Below, piece by piece: positions 26,492 to 38,272 of a DNA stretch of 64,000 nucleotides; positions within the stretch are counted from its first letter, which is position 1, and each line of letters opens with the position of its first letter. The DNA is from Planktotalea arctica (lineage in GTDB: Bacteria; Pseudomonadota; Alphaproteobacteria; Rhodobacterales; Rhodobacteraceae), in NCBI RefSeq assembly GCF_002105285.1, contig NZ_MUHR01000001.1:124001-188000 (forward strand), read 5' to 3'. The notes beneath the pieces were generated by a model that searched no databases, was not told the origin of the DNA, and saw nothing but the letters and a program-made list of their open reading frames with translations. Position numbers and translations under genes: made by a program.

Positions 26492-26497
26492 AGCCCT

Positions 26498-26535
26498 CAA
26501 AAAGCGGAAAGGCCCACCTAATGGCGCGCCTTTCC
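26498..26535. terminator. Bidirectional terminator between phhB and the peroxiredoxin gene
   Basis: GGAAAGGC (26506-26513) pairs with GCCTTTCC (26528-26535). On the minus strand the stem is followed by GCTTTTTG, giving a U-tract for the peroxiredoxin transcript; it can also stop the phhB transcript. Confidence 0.75.
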
Positions 26536-26555
26536 TGAGCAATCTGTCGTTTCAC

Positions 26556-27044
26556 TCACATCGTTTCGAGCAGACCCTCGCCTGCGGAGACTTCACATGC
26601 GCCGGGGTTTTCTTCCTCGTTAAGCTGCGTCACAACGCCGTCCTCAACCAGCATCGCATAGCGCTTGGAGCGTGCGATCAGGCCAGCGGGGGGTGCGTCG
26701 AAGTCCATGCCAATTGCCTTGGTGAATGCACTTTCCGCATCCGAGAGCATGGTAATGCCAGCGGCTGTCGCGCCTGTCGCTTCGCCCCATGCTTTCATTA
26801 CGAAAGGATCATTAACGGAGACGCAGATGATCTCGTCCACGCCTTTGGCGTCAAACTGGTCTTTGGTGCGGATGAAGCTGGGCACATGTGCAGAGTGGCA
26901 CGTAGGTGTGAACGCGCCGGGGACGGCGAACACGACGACTTTGCGCCCTTTGATCTTGTCAGCCATCGCAACGGGGGCAGGGCCGCTCTCGCCCAATTGA
27001 ACCAGCGTTGCGTCGGGTAGGCGGTCACCTTTGGAGATGGTCAT
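26556..27044 (-). CDS. Peroxiredoxin (Prx5/PrxII type, probably glutaredoxin-dependent)
   Basis: 162 residues from the ATG at 27044 (MTISKGDRLPDATL); the longer reading adds an unsupported leader. PGAFTPTCHSAHVPSF holds the peroxidatic Cys in the P-x3-T-x2-C motif. A second Cys sits near the C-terminus (GACEVS). The fold and motif match Prx5-type enzymes, which reduce hydroperoxides with glutaredoxin or thioredoxin. Divergent from the flavoprotein gene at 27139, with a 94-bp gap. Confidence 0.95.
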   Translation of the reverse strand: MTISKGDRLPDATLVQLGESGPAPVAMADKIKGRKVVVFAVPGAFTPTCHSAHVPSFIRTKDQFDAKGVDEIICVSVNDPFVMKAWGEATGATAAGITMLSDAESAFTKAIGMDFDAPPAGLIARSKRYAMLVEDGVVTQLNEEENPGACEVSAGEGLLETM

Positions 27045-27138
27045 TATAATAGTCCCTCGTTGGAATTGCGTTATGATCTGCCCACGATATAGGGTCTGCG
27101 CAGGCATTCGCCAACGGTATTCAAAGAGGATCGCGCAT

Positions 27139-28350
27139 ATGGCTCATTTTGTTATCATCGGGGCAGGGCAGGCTGGGGCATCCTTGGTTGCGAAACTGCG
27201 CAGTTCTGGTTTTGAGGGGCAAATTACCTTGATCGGGGAAGAACCTGTGCCGCCCTATCAACGCCCGCCTTTGTCCAAGGCATATCTGCTGGGCGATATG
27301 GCGCTTGAGCGCTTGTTCCTTCGCCCTGAGAGTTATTATGCAGAGCAGGACATCACGCTGAGAATGGGCGCGCGCGTCACTTCGATTGATGCCGCAAAGC
27401 GCGAAGTGCATATGGGCGACGAAGTCATTCCATACGATCAACTGGCCCTGACCACCGGTTCCTCTGCGCGTACGCTGCCAGCCGCCATCGGCGGCGCTTT
27501 GGACGGAGTTTATACCGTGCGCACCTTGGCGGATGTGGACGCGATGGCAGGTGAATTCACCGCCGGCAAACGCGCGCTCATTGTCGGGGGTGGCTACATC
27601 GGGCTCGAGGCGGCAGCAGTTGCGCGCAAGCTCGGCGTTGAAGTGACGCTCGTTGAAATGGCAGAGCGCATTTTGCAGCGCGTTTCTGCGCCGCAAACCT
27701 CCGATTATTTTCGCGCTTTGCATCAAAGCCATGGAGTCCACATCATTGAAGGTGTCGGTCTCGATCGCTTGACGGGCGATGCGCGCGTGACTGGCGCGCA
27801 GCTTGGCGATGGCACACACATCGACGTTGATTTTGTCATCGCTGGCATCGGCATCGCGCCTAACGTCGCGCTGGCGGAGGCGGCTGGCCTTGCCATTGAC
27901 AACGGCATTGCGGTGAACGTGCAAGGGCGCACGTCCGATCCGCATATCTGGTCCGCAGGCGATTGTGCGGCCTTTGCCCTGCGCGGCGCGACCCGCCGCC
28001 TTGAGAGCGTGCAAAACGCGATAGATCAGGCCGAAGTTGCTGCGCAAAACATGATGGGTGCGGGGGCGGATTATGCGCCGAAACCTTGGTTTTGGTCTGA
28101 TCAATACGACGTCAAACTCCAGATTGCGGGTCTGAACATCGGCTTTGACACAATCGTCGAACGGCGCGACCCCACAGGCGACGCTGTTTCTTTCTGGTAC
28201 TATGAGGGCGATACGCTTTTGGCCGTCGATGCAATGAACGATCCTCGCAATTACATGATTGGCAAGCGCTTGATCGAGGCGGGCAAATCCCCCGCACGGA
28301 GCGCCGTGGCAGACCCGGCAACCGACATGAAGGCCTTGCTGAAAGCATGA
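27139..28350 (+). CDS. FAD-dependent ferredoxin/putidaredoxin reductase-like oxidoreductase
   Basis: 403 residues from the ATG at 27139; AGAGGA lies 8 nt upstream. FAD motif VIIGAGQAGASL, NAD(P) motif ALIVGGGYIGLEAA, and the ATG-type SAGDCAAF element place it with NADH-ferredoxin reductases of P450 and ring-hydroxylating dioxygenase systems. No [2Fe-2S] ferredoxin or oxygenase gene is linked, so the electron acceptor is unknown. The stop overlaps the rsmD start. Confidence 0.92.
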   Translation: MAHFVIIGAGQAGASLVAKLRSSGFEGQITLIGEEPVPPYQRPPLSKAYLLGDMALERLFLRPESYYAEQDITLRMGARVTSIDAAKREVHMGDEVIPYDQLALTTGSSARTLPAAIGGALDGVYTVRTLADVDAMAGEFTAGKRALIVGGGYIGLEAAAVARKLGVEVTLVEMAERILQRVSAPQTSDYFRALHQSHGVHIIEGVGLDRLTGDARVTGAQLGDGTHIDVDFVIAGIGIAPNVALAEAAGLAIDNGIAVNVQGRTSDPHIWSAGDCAAFALRGATRRLESVQNAIDQAEVAAQNMMGAGADYAPKPWFWSDQYDVKLQIAGLNIGFDTIVERRDPTGDAVSFWYYEGDTLLAVDAMNDPRNYMIGKRLIEAGKSPARSAVADPATDMKALLKA

Positions 28351-28922
28351 GAATTATTGGTGGTGAATTTCGCGGGCGTGCGCTGGCCTCTATCGGCAAA
28401 GGCGATGCAGCCGCGCATTTGCGCCCTACCACGGATCGCGTGCGCGAGAGCCTGTTCAACGTGCTCATGGGGGGGCGCTATGGCGATCCGATTAGCGATG
28501 CGCGTGCGCTGGACGTGTTCGCGGGCACGGGTGCGCTGGGCCTCGAGGCGCTTTCGCGCGGCGCTTCGCATGTCACCTTCATCGAGAATGGCCGAAAAGG
28601 CCAAAGCCTGATCCGCGAGAACATTGCGCTGTGCAACGCGCAGACGCAGAGCAGCTTGCTTGGGCGCGATGCGGCTCGCCTGCCTGTAAATCCAAGCGTG
28701 CCCTATGATCTGATCTTCCTTGATCCGCCCTACGCCAAGGTGCTTGGCGAAAAAGCGCTAGCCAGTTTGCTGACCTCCGGTTGGATCGCGCCGGGCGCCT
28801 TGATTCTATGGGAGGAAAGTGCGCCAATTACGCTGCCGCAAGGCTGCACCTTGCTTGAAATACGCCGTTTTGGTGGTACCTCAATCAGCTTTGTGGCTTG
28901 GAACGGTGCCGAAATTGTCTAG
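28347..28922 (+). CDS. rsmD: 16S rRNA (guanine(966)-N(2))-methyltransferase
   Basis: 191 residues. It begins RIIGGEFRGR, which is typical of RsmD, with the SAM motif DVFAGTGALGLEALSRGA and the catalytic LIFLDPPYAK (DPPY). It methylates G966 of 16S rRNA during 30S assembly. ATGA overlap with the preceding flavoprotein stop. Confidence 0.95.
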   Translation: MRIIGGEFRGRALASIGKGDAAAHLRPTTDRVRESLFNVLMGGRYGDPISDARALDVFAGTGALGLEALSRGASHVTFIENGRKGQSLIRENIALCNAQTQSSLLGRDAARLPVNPSVPYDLIFLDPPYAKVLGEKALASLLTSGWIAPGALILWEESAPITLPQGCTLLEIRRFGGTSISFVAWNGAEIV

Positions 28923-28959
28923 TGTGTAGGTATCTTTAGATACAGACATTTGAGACATC

Positions 28960-30069
28960 ATGTTTACTTCCCCCTACTTCGATCAGTTGAAAATTAAGAT
29001 CAATGCGCTTGGCGGTTACTTCAACGGCCATCTTCATCTGGGCCGCGTCAACACCTTCGACGACAGCTATTTGCATGCCAGCGATCTTCAGCTCTCGCAA
29101 TCGAGCCACATCTCCTTGCAGGAGAAACACGCGCTCATTTCCAAGCTCCACGCGAGCCGCGCCTACGACGAGGATGACTACAAACGCCGCATTACGGAGG
29201 GCACGGATGTTATGATCGCCTGCGGCACAGCGCGCGCCGACACGGTCGTGGATGTCACCAATGACCGTGTCGGCCTTAGTGCTCTGGGCTGGATGATGGA
29301 GCATGCCGAGAGTATTAAAGACCAGATGCTCTTGCGCGCTGCCTCTTATAACCCGACCGGATTTACCGATGCCGAGCCCGAACGCTGGCGGTTGTTCGAA
29401 GAGGGTGCGAAATACAGCGATTTTATTGGTGCGCTGCCTGAAAAGGACGAGCGCCGCGATTACCCTGATCACATCGGCTATGAAGAAAGCTGCGCGCGCG
29501 TGCTTGATCTGGCGCGACGCACGGGGAAAATGGTGCAGGTTCACACTGATCAGCGCAACGATCCGCGCGAAGATGCGACAGAGCGCCTGCTTGATGTGAT
29601 CCGCCGCGAAGGCGGCGTTGCAGGGGATGATCTGGGCGGCCCGATGATCTGGGCTGTGCATATGATTTCACCCTCGGCCTACGATGAACCTCGCTGGCAA
29701 CGCCTGCTCGAGGGCCTTCTCGAGCATAACGTCGGCGTTATCGTCGCGCCTTCTGCTGCGCTAGGGATGCGCCAGTTGCGCAGTATCAACGCGCCGATTC
29801 ACAACTCCATTGCACGCGTGCTTGATCTGGCGGCCGCGGGCGTACCTGTGCGGCTCGGCTCGGACAATGTTTGCGACATGCTCTCGCCCTCCAGTACGCT
29901 CGATCTAATGAGCGAAGTCTACTGCCTTACGGCGGCACTACGCTTCTATCAGCATGATACCTTGGCGAAACTTGCTACAGGCACGCCGCTGGATGCGGAC
30001 GAGCGTGACCATATCAAAGAGCATCTCGCCAATGATACCGCCGAAATTGCGCGTATAACCGGGCGATAA
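28960..30069 (+). CDS. Amidohydrolase-family protein (cytosine deaminase-like)
   Basis: 369 residues. NGHLHLGR supplies the HxH metal motif (strand 1), VQVHTDQRND a further His, AVHMIS another, and LGSDNVCDMLSP the catalytic Asp; together these give a complete amidohydrolase metal site. The layout resembles cytosine deaminase and related metal-dependent deaminases, but the substrate cannot be read from the sequence. Transcribed on its own; a terminator follows between this gene and the convergent LysR gene. Confidence 0.88.
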   Translation: MFTSPYFDQLKIKINALGGYFNGHLHLGRVNTFDDSYLHASDLQLSQSSHISLQEKHALISKLHASRAYDEDDYKRRITEGTDVMIACGTARADTVVDVTNDRVGLSALGWMMEHAESIKDQMLLRAASYNPTGFTDAEPERWRLFEEGAKYSDFIGALPEKDERRDYPDHIGYEESCARVLDLARRTGKMVQVHTDQRNDPREDATERLLDVIRREGGVAGDDLGGPMIWAVHMISPSAYDEPRWQRLLEGLLEHNVGVIVAPSAALGMRQLRSINAPIHNSIARVLDLAAAGVPVRLGSDNVCDMLSPSSTLDLMSEVYCLTAALRFYQHDTLAKLATGTPLDADERDHIKEHLANDTAEIARITGR

Positions 30070-30104
30070 AAAATGGCCCCTGCGCCGATGAATGCGAAGG
30101 GGCC
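30068..30104 (-). terminator. Terminator between the amidohydrolase and LysR genes
   Basis: GGCCCCT (30075-30081) pairs with AGGGGCC (30098-30104). On the minus strand the stem is followed by ATTTTTT, a good U-tract for the LysR transcript. Confidence 0.8.
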
Positions 30105-30142
30105 AGTTTGCTCGAGGGAGAACTCTTAAATCAAAGGGGCTG

Positions 30143-31048
30143 CTACCATTCGCTCGGGCCTTTGGCCGCGAAGGAGTGAACGAGGAAATCGATGAAGGCG
30201 CGTACCTTGGGCTGGGTAAAGCGGCCCGGGGGGTAAACCGCATAGATGCCTTGGGTCTCTGTTGGAAGTTCTGGAATGGCGTCCACCACAAGACCCTGCG
30301 CCATGGCCTCAGAATACAGGAAGCTGGGAAGATAGGCGATGCCAAGGCCTGCGATCGCGGCATTTAGCAAAGATTGCCCGTCATTCACGCTCAGCCAACC
30401 TGCCGTGCGGATCTGACGTTTCTCGCCGGAGGGCGCGGTGACTTTCCAGACATTTCCGCTCGATTGATTCGAATAATGCAGCAACTTGTGATCATTTAGA
30501 TCATCGATCTTTTCAGGGCGGCCATATTTCTCGAAATAGGCGGGCGAGGCAATCATGCGCTTGGTGGTTTCGGTCAATTTGCGTGCGCGCAGCGTGCTGT
30601 CTTCCAACTCGCCGATGCGCACGGCCATATCGAAACCCTCTGAAATCAATTCAACGTAGCGGTTGTTCAGCACCATGTTGACTGTGATGTCGGGAAATTC
30701 CGACAGGAAATCTCCAAGCACCGGGCTCAGATGATTGACGCCGAAGTCTGTTGCTACCGAGATACGCAAAAGGCCGGACGGCGCGGATTGCATCGACGTG
30801 ACCAAAGCATCTGCTTCGCCTGCATCATTTAGCACGCGTCGGGCGCGGTCATAATAGGCGAGGCCGATCTCCGTCGGGCTGACCCGGCGTGTCGTGCGGT
30901 TCAAAAGCCGTGCACCAAGGCGCGCTTCCAGTGATGATACATGCTTGGAAACGGCGGATTTAGAAATCCCCATTTTCTTGGCTGCGTCTGTAAAACCACC
31001 TTGATCCACTACCGTGGCGAAGGCTTCCATTTCCGTGAGGCGATCCAT
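30143..31048 (-). CDS. LysR family transcriptional regulator
   Basis: 301 residues from the ATG at 31048, with AAAGGT 8 nt upstream; the longer reading enters the intergenic repeat. The N-terminal HTH is AKKMGISKSAVSKHVSSLEARLGARLLNRTTRR, and a periplasmic-binding-like effector domain follows. The ligand and target genes are unknown. It lies downstream of fadH on the same strand, 233 bp away. Confidence 0.94.
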   Translation of the reverse strand: MDRLTEMEAFATVVDQGGFTDAAKKMGISKSAVSKHVSSLEARLGARLLNRTTRRVSPTEIGLAYYDRARRVLNDAGEADALVTSMQSAPSGLLRISVATDFGVNHLSPVLGDFLSEFPDITVNMVLNNRYVELISEGFDMAVRIGELEDSTLRARKLTETTKRMIASPAYFEKYGRPEKIDDLNDHKLLHYSNQSSGNVWKVTAPSGEKRQIRTAGWLSVNDGQSLLNAAIAGLGIAYLPSFLYSEAMAQGLVVDAIPELPTETQGIYAVYPPGRFTQPKVRAFIDFLVHSFAAKGPSEW

Positions 31049-31188
31049 TGCGTCTACCTTTGCGTCTCTGTTCAAGGACAAGGTATCACGCTCAAAAGGG
31101 GCGCGATTGGGGCGCTCCTTAGACAATAGCAGGGTTTTGTCACAGATCGTTTGCAGGGTGGAAACAGCTGGCCTTGCTTCTCTGGTCT

Positions 31189-31237
31189 CTAAATACTTCG
31201 GGGGGTCTTGGCTTTGCCAAGATGGGGCAGAGCCCCA
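31189..31237. repeat. Intergenic dispersed repeat with hairpin, copy 1
   Basis: Begins TAAATACTTCGGGGGGTC and continues into TCTTGGCTTTGCCAAGA (a 7-bp hairpin) and GGGGCAGAGCCCC, another short hairpin. A related copy lies at 46955-46990. Similar GAAATACnCGGGGGTCTGGGGG elements recur in rhodobacteral intergenic regions in my experience; their function is unknown, possibly terminator-like. Confidence 0.6.
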
Positions 31238-31281
31238 AAACAAAATGGACCTGTGCGCGCCAGATGGCGCGCTCCATTATA

Positions 31282-33390
<2,109 letters not shown>

Positions 33391-33774
33391 TCAGCTTTGC
33401 GCGGTCTCGACGCAGTGGCGCCGGAACGCGCGCTTGAGCATGTCTAGCTCTGCGCGCAACAGCGCGACTTCGGCGCGGATGTCATCTGTGACGGCATCGC
33501 CTGCGATAATGGTGAAGCTGTCGAGCGTCTCGCCCGTGTCCTTATCGAAGATGAGGAAGGTCTGCGCCCCGTCTCCGATCAACTCTACAGGGATTGGTAC
33601 ACGCAAGGCCCATTGGTTCGGCTTGTCTGTTTCTTTCAGATGCAATTCGCCAAGCGGTTTTTCCAGATGGGTCACGCCGAGGTCCGGCTGGCCTGCTTCC
33701 TTGTCAACAGCGGTTAGAATGCCCTCCCAGACGCCTTCGAACAATCGGGTCTTGCTCAATTCAAACGCACTCAT
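33391..33774 (-). CDS. Hypothetical protein
   Basis: 127 residues, not recognised. Soluble, no signal peptide; the C-terminal third (about residues 88-120) is a heptad-like helix (VALLRAELDMLKRAF) that could form a coiled coil. It lies between fadH and the 257-residue gene on the same strand with short gaps (81 and 46 bp), so it is probably co-transcribed with the latter. Confidence 0.75.
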   Translation of the reverse strand: MSAFELSKTRLFEGVWEGILTAVDKEAGQPDLGVTHLEKPLGELHLKETDKPNQWALRVPIPVELIGDGAQTFLIFDKDTGETLDSFTIIAGDAVTDDIRAEVALLRAELDMLKRAFRRHCVETAQS

Positions 33775-33820
33775 GGGATTGCTCTTTCCTTGCTGTGAAG
33801 TGGGATTGCGGTGGGCTTGA

Positions 33821-34594
33821 TCATACTTCGGCGCGCGGTCTGCGGCTTAGGGTCAGATCGCGCAAGGTCACTTGGTTCATCTGTGGGCCCTCGAAGATCA
33901 GATCGAGCCACATGCTATCAACGCGTTTTTCGTTTAGTTTGGTGTAGGCAAGATCAAATTCGACCATCGGCACCTTGTCACTCAAAGGTAGCTCGCGCAC
34001 GACCTGCTCGGTATTCGGACCGTGCTTGATGTTAAGGCGAGCGAAAATTTCTAGCGGTTTTTCCATTTCGATAATCGGCTCGAGGCGGATCAGGTGTTTG
34101 CGGCGCAAGCCATTGACGCTGGCTTCGGGAAAGTCGATCACCAAGGACAAAAACGATCCATCGAAGCGGAAAACATCCATGCGCAGTCCGTAGGGTGCCA
34201 AATCAGCTACGCGAGTGTTGCGCAATTGGCGCAAGGACAGCTCGGACAATTCGCAATCATGGTGCAAGGATAGCTCATGGCCCAGCATCGACTTGCTTGG
34301 CACCGACGCCATCCCTTGAATAGGAAGTGGTCCTGTCCAGGCTTCGGGGCGCCAGGACCAGTCTGCGTCATGGGATTGCTGAATGGCCTGACTGCCGATG
34401 ACGGGCAGGGCCAACCGATTGTCGGCAATATGCACAAACCGGTTTAAATGGACCAATAGTTGCCGCGCATTGCTGCGTTGCTTGCGCAAAGTCGATAGGT
34501 GCGTCGACTTGGCAGCATCCGCGATCCGCGCCCAACGGCGCAGGGAGCGCTTGAACAATAGCTTGCCCAGCAATGACGGTCGTTCCACTGACAT
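33821..34594 (-). CDS. Hypothetical protein, DUF6478-like
   Basis: 257 residues. Soluble, with a basic N-terminus (RSLRRWARIADAAKS) and a mainly beta-strand C-terminal half. It resembles a Rhodobacteraceae-restricted family that I recall as DUF6478; this is from memory and was not searched. Function unknown. The promoter region contains a CtrA-type TTAA-N7-TTAA site at 34645-34659, overlapping the end of the upstream lipoprotein gene. Confidence 0.75.
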   Translation of the reverse strand: MSVERPSLLGKLLFKRSLRRWARIADAAKSTHLSTLRKQRSNARQLLVHLNRFVHIADNRLALPVIGSQAIQQSHDADWSWRPEAWTGPLPIQGMASVPSKSMLGHELSLHHDCELSELSLRQLRNTRVADLAPYGLRMDVFRFDGSFLSLVIDFPEASVNGLRRKHLIRLEPIIEMEKPLEIFARLNIKHGPNTEQVVRELPLSDKVPMVEFDLAYTKLNEKRVDSMWLDLIFEGPQMNQVTLRDLTLSRRPRAEV

Positions 34595-34644
34595 GGTACT
34601 CTGTTACCTATTTGTTGGCTGCTCTTTTTTGTACTTTAATCAAA

Positions 34645-34659
34645 TTAAGAGCGGTTTAA
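34645..34659. promoter_or_regulatory. CtrA-like box upstream of the DUF6478-like gene
   Basis: TTAAGAGCGGTTTAA has the CtrA spacing TTAA-N7-TTAA and lies 51-65 bp upstream of the 34594 start. It overlaps the 3' end and stop of the lipoprotein gene, so a chance match is possible. Confidence 0.4.
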
Positions 34660-35454
34660 CAAACGGCCAATGACGCTGGAGGCACCTTTTTTCTTTGCCT
34701 CAACCGTGTCGGTCGCAGGAATTTCGGACGCACTCTCAGGTTGATTTGCACGTGCCTGCTTCGGCTCTTCATCCGCACCATCGACGCCAAGGCTGAAAAG
34801 CGAGCCGCGGGTTGCGGAAAGTCCGCGTGCGAGCGAGGCCAAGAGCGCAGCGCCCTTGTCGCCGCTGAGCTGCGAGCCTTCGGGTGCAAAAAGACCCAGC
34901 AGAACGAGGCGTGTATCAAGCGCAGTCGCGCCACGCCAATGGACCGGACCCGCCGCCGAAAAAACGTTAGAGCCGCCAGTGCCGACTTGAACCAAAGCCA
35001 GATCGCCCTTTTGCTTGAGCTGCAAAATGGATCGCGGCGATGCTGCTTGCGCGAGATCGTTGGTGCTTGGCAATAATGCGCCCTCGCCGCGACGCGGCGA
35101 CACGGATACGCTCATCACCGCTGCATCCGCGCCCGCACCCTTGCCATCAAGCGAAGAACATTTGGCCAGCATCGCGGAGCTACCCTGCAACCCGTTGCTG
35201 ACCGACGTGTCGTCGATGCAATAGCCCTTGGGTGCTTTGAGTGTGATGGTGCCGCGCGCAAGGGTCGTGCGCGTGGATTTTGGCACGGCTGGCCCGCTCT
35301 GCGCGCCCTCACCTGATCCGGGAGAAGAGGTCGGCGCAAAGGAAAACCCTGCGCCGCCTTCGTTTGAACATGCGCTTAACGATGCGCCACAAAGCAATGC
35401 AAAGCCCAAACGTCGGGCTTTGCCAATGCCGAGATCACAGATCCCAATACTCAT
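34645..35454 (-). CDS. Putative lipoprotein
   Basis: 269 residues, no recognised family. The N-terminus ends in a lipobox-like LSAC (Cys at residue 29, followed by SNEGG), which predicts a membrane-anchored periplasmic or outer-membrane lipoprotein. The body contains [17 protein letters not shown], with two cysteines that may form a disulfide. The start overlaps the end of ilvD by 20 bp and AAGG lies 9 nt upstream, which suggests co-transcription with ilvD. No functional link to branched-chain amino-acid synthesis is apparent. Confidence 0.78.
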   Translation of the reverse strand: MSIGICDLGIGKARRLGFALLCGASLSACSNEGGAGFSFAPTSSPGSGEGAQSGPAVPKSTRTTLARGTITLKAPKGYCIDDTSVSNGLQGSSAMLAKCSSLDGKGAGADAAVMSVSVSPRRGEGALLPSTNDLAQAASPRSILQLKQKGDLALVQVGTGGSNVFSAAGPVHWRGATALDTRLVLLGLFAPEGSQLSGDKGAALLASLARGLSATRGSLFSLGVDGADEEPKQARANQPESASEIPATDTVEAKKKGASSVIGRLLNRS

Positions 35455-37192
35455 GTTTTTCAGCCTTACCGCCGGGGTGCGTCACGGCACCTTTGTAAAT
35501 TTCACCGACCTGATTCGCATATTTCCACAGAGCACCAGAGGCATAGATCGTCTCGCGCGGGCCTTTCCAGTTGGTGCGGCGCTCGGCCATGTCTTCATCC
35601 GAGATGTTGACGCTCAATTCGCCCTTGACCGCGTCGAGCGTGATCAGATCACCTTCCTGCAACAAAGCGATGGGGCCGCCGTGTGCCGCTTCGGGGCCAA
35701 CATGGCCAACGCAGAATCCGCGCGTCGCACCAGAGAAACGACCATCGGTGATAAGCGCGACCTTCTTGCCCATGCCTTGACCCGAAAGTGCAGCGGTCGT
35801 TGCCAGCATTTCGCGCATGCCGGGGCCGCCTGCAGGGCCCTCGTTGCGAATGACGAACACATCGCCCTCGTTATAGGTGCGGTTCTGGACCGCTTCGAAC
35901 GCGTCCTGCTCGCACTCGAAAATGCGCGCCGGGCCGACGAAACGCTGGTGTTGCGCTTCCATGCCTGCGACTTTGACGATCGCACCTTCAGGGGCGAGAT
36001 TGCCCTTGAGGCCAACAACGCCGCCGGTTTTCGTCAGGGGTGTTTCGATTGGATAAACCACGCGGCCATCGGCCTTGAGCGTGTGCTTGTCGAGTTCTTC
36101 GCCAAGTGAATAGCCTGTTGCGGTCATGCAATCTTCGTGTAGCAGGCCTGCACGGCGCAGCTCATTCAGAACAACAGGAACGCCGCCTGCCTCGTAGAGG
36201 TCCTTGGCAACGTACTGACCGCCCGGCTTGAGATCGACGAAATAGGGCGTGTCGCGGAAGATATCGCAGACGTCCTCAAGGAAGAAATCAATGCCCGCCT
36301 CATGTGCCATGGCAGGCAGGTGCAGACCCGCGTTCGTCGAGCCGCCCGTGCAGGCAACGACGCGCGCGGCGTTTTCGAAGGCTTCGCGCGTGCAGATATC
36401 CCGCGCACGGATGTTCTTCTCGATCAGGTTCATCACGGCGATGCCGGAGGCCTTGGAATATTCATCGCGGCTCTCGAAGGGCGCGGGTGCACCGGAGGAG
36501 TTCAGCAGGGCGAGACCAATTGCCTCAGAAACGCAGGCCATGGTGTTGGCCGTAAACTGACCGCCGCAAGCGCCCGCCGAGGGACACGCAACGCGCTCAA
36601 GAATTTCAAGCTCTGCTTCGGTCATGGTGCCGTTTTGCTGATGGCCCACCGCTTCGAACATGTCCTGCACAGTCAGATCGCGATCCGCGTATTCCGCCGG
36701 AACTTTGGCACCTTCTGGCGCGCGGCCTGGAAGGATCGAGCCGCCGTAGACAAAGACGGACGGCACGTTGAGACGGATCATCGCCATCATCATGCCGGGC
36801 AGGGATTTGTCACAGCCGGCAAGGCCAACCAGAGCGTCATAGCAGTGACCGCGCATTGTAAGCTCGACCGTGTCTGCAATCGCTTCGCGAGAAGCGAGCG
36901 AGGAGCGCATGCCCTCATGGCCCATTGCGAGGCCATCTGTGACGGTGATCGTCGTAAATTCGCGCGGCGTGCCGAAGGCCGCTTTGACGCCCATCTTTGC
37001 GGACTGCGCCTGACGGTTCAAAGAGATGTTGCAGGGAGCCGCTTCGTTCCAGCAGGTCGCCACGCCGATGAGGGGTTGATGGATCTCTGTCTCGGTCATG
37101 CCCATCGCGTAATAATACGAGCGGTGCGGCGCGCGCGACGGCCCTTCAGTCACATGGCGGCTAGGCAGTTTGCTTTTGTCGAATTTGGTCAT
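35435..37192 (-). CDS. ilvD: Dihydroxy-acid dehydratase
   Basis: 585 residues, full length. Fe-S ligand cysteines are probably Cys54, Cys127 (GCDKSLPGM) and Cys209 ([17 protein letters not shown]), the usual IlvD signatures. It dehydrates 2,3-dihydroxy-isovalerate and 2,3-dihydroxy-3-methylvalerate to 2-oxoacids in isoleucine/valine synthesis. Its C-terminal region overlaps the start of a lipoprotein gene. No leader-peptide attenuator is visible upstream. Confidence 0.97.
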   Translation of the reverse strand: MTKFDKSKLPSRHVTEGPSRAPHRSYYYAMGMTETEIHQPLIGVATCWNEAAPCNISLNRQAQSAKMGVKAAFGTPREFTTITVTDGLAMGHEGMRSSLASREAIADTVELTMRGHCYDALVGLAGCDKSLPGMMMAMIRLNVPSVFVYGGSILPGRAPEGAKVPAEYADRDLTVQDMFEAVGHQQNGTMTEAELEILERVACPSAGACGGQFTANTMACVSEAIGLALLNSSGAPAPFESRDEYSKASGIAVMNLIEKNIRARDICTREAFENAARVVACTGGSTNAGLHLPAMAHEAGIDFFLEDVCDIFRDTPYFVDLKPGGQYVAKDLYEAGGVPVVLNELRRAGLLHEDCMTATGYSLGEELDKHTLKADGRVVYPIETPLTKTGGVVGLKGNLAPEGAIVKVAGMEAQHQRFVGPARIFECEQDAFEAVQNRTYNEGDVFVIRNEGPAGGPGMREMLATTAALSGQGMGKKVALITDGRFSGATRGFCVGHVGPEAAHGGPIALLQEGDLITLDAVKGELSVNISDEDMAERRTNWKGPRETIYASGALWKYANQVGEIYKGAVTHPGGKAEKHEYWDL

Positions 37193-37298
37193 GGCTGGCT
37201 CCCGGGAAATACGTTGAAACGTGAATAAATGAGCGGGGGCATAGCCGCAAGTCGCAAAGCCACTGGCATGCAGTCAAGAGCAGGCCTAAGAAGACGGG

Positions 37299-38210
37299 AT
37301 GTTGAAGACCATTTTCGCCTTTGATTACACTGCTCATGCACGTTTCGTCGCCCCGGCGCGCGATACGGCAGAGGTGTGGCGTTTGGTCCTTGGGCTGGTG
37401 TTTGCCATTGGGTTCGTGTGGACCTGTGCGCCGCTGATCTGGCAGATTCTGTATTTAGTGCTGAGCGACGAGTCCTATCGCGTGCTCTATGACGATTTTG
37501 AAACGATGCTATTGCCGCAAAGCCTTTTGTTGATGCTTTCGTCCTTTGGGCTGATTTGGCTTGGCATTGCGGTGATCACCGTGATGCTGCATCGCCGCCG
37601 GCCAGAAACGCTGATCGGTCCCCCGACGATTGCGTGGATGCAGGCGAAATTCGTTGTTGTTGCATTGCTATTGCTGATGGCGGCATTGCTGGTGCTGCCG
37701 CCCTACCGTTATGATCCCCTGCTGAAAGATGGCTTGCCCTTGGGTCGTTGGCTTGCCTTGCTGGCCCCTGCGCTTATTGCGCTGTTTATCCAGACCAGCG
37801 CGGAAGAGGTGCTGTTTCGCGGGTATATTCAGCAACAACTTGCGGCGCGTTTCGCAAGCCCTTTGGTCTGGCTCTTGGTGCCCTCCGCATTGTTCGGCCT
37901 CGCGCATTACGCGCCGCAGACCTACGGCAGCAATGCGTGGCTCGTTGTGATCTGGGCGGGGCTGTTTGGCGTGCTCGCAGCGGATTTGACGGCGCGCTCG
38001 GGCACGCTTGGCCCTGCGATTGCGCTTCACTTCGTCACCAACATCTCGGCGCTGCTGCTTATCGCGCCGCAGGGGGAAATGTCGGGGCTGGCGTTATACA
38101 AATACGGTTTCTCTGCGGCAGATGAGGCGGCGGTACGTGCATATCTGCCAGTCGACTTCGCGGTGATGCTGGTCAGTTGGCTTGCTGCACGCCTTGCTCT
38201 GCGCCGTTGA
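37299..38210 (+). CDS. CPBP family intramembrane glutamic endopeptidase
   Basis: 303 residues with about seven hydrophobic helices. EEVLFRGYIQQQL gives the EEx3R motif and FGLAHY supplies the conserved His of the CPBP/CAAX-protease-like family. The N-terminal about 130 residues form a longer extension with two helices. Bacterial members cleave membrane proteins or protect against bacteriocins; substrate unknown. Upstream of accD on the same strand (62-bp gap). Confidence 0.92.
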   Translation: MLKTIFAFDYTAHARFVAPARDTAEVWRLVLGLVFAIGFVWTCAPLIWQILYLVLSDESYRVLYDDFETMLLPQSLLLMLSSFGLIWLGIAVITVMLHRRRPETLIGPPTIAWMQAKFVVVALLLLMAALLVLPPYRYDPLLKDGLPLGRWLALLAPALIALFIQTSAEEVLFRGYIQQQLAARFASPLVWLLVPSALFGLAHYAPQTYGSNAWLVVIWAGLFGVLAADLTARSGTLGPAIALHFVTNISALLLIAPQGEMSGLALYKYGFSAADEAAVRAYLPVDFAVMLVSWLAARLALRR

Positions 38211-38272
38211 TTGCAATTGGTGCCAAGGGTCTTTATCTGGCTATCAAAGACTAACGCAGGAAAGGGTCTGCG

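Noticed and set aside
37193-37298. Leader-peptide attenuator upstream of ilvD
   Set aside because: The short gap contains no run of branched-chain amino-acid codons and no terminator hairpin.
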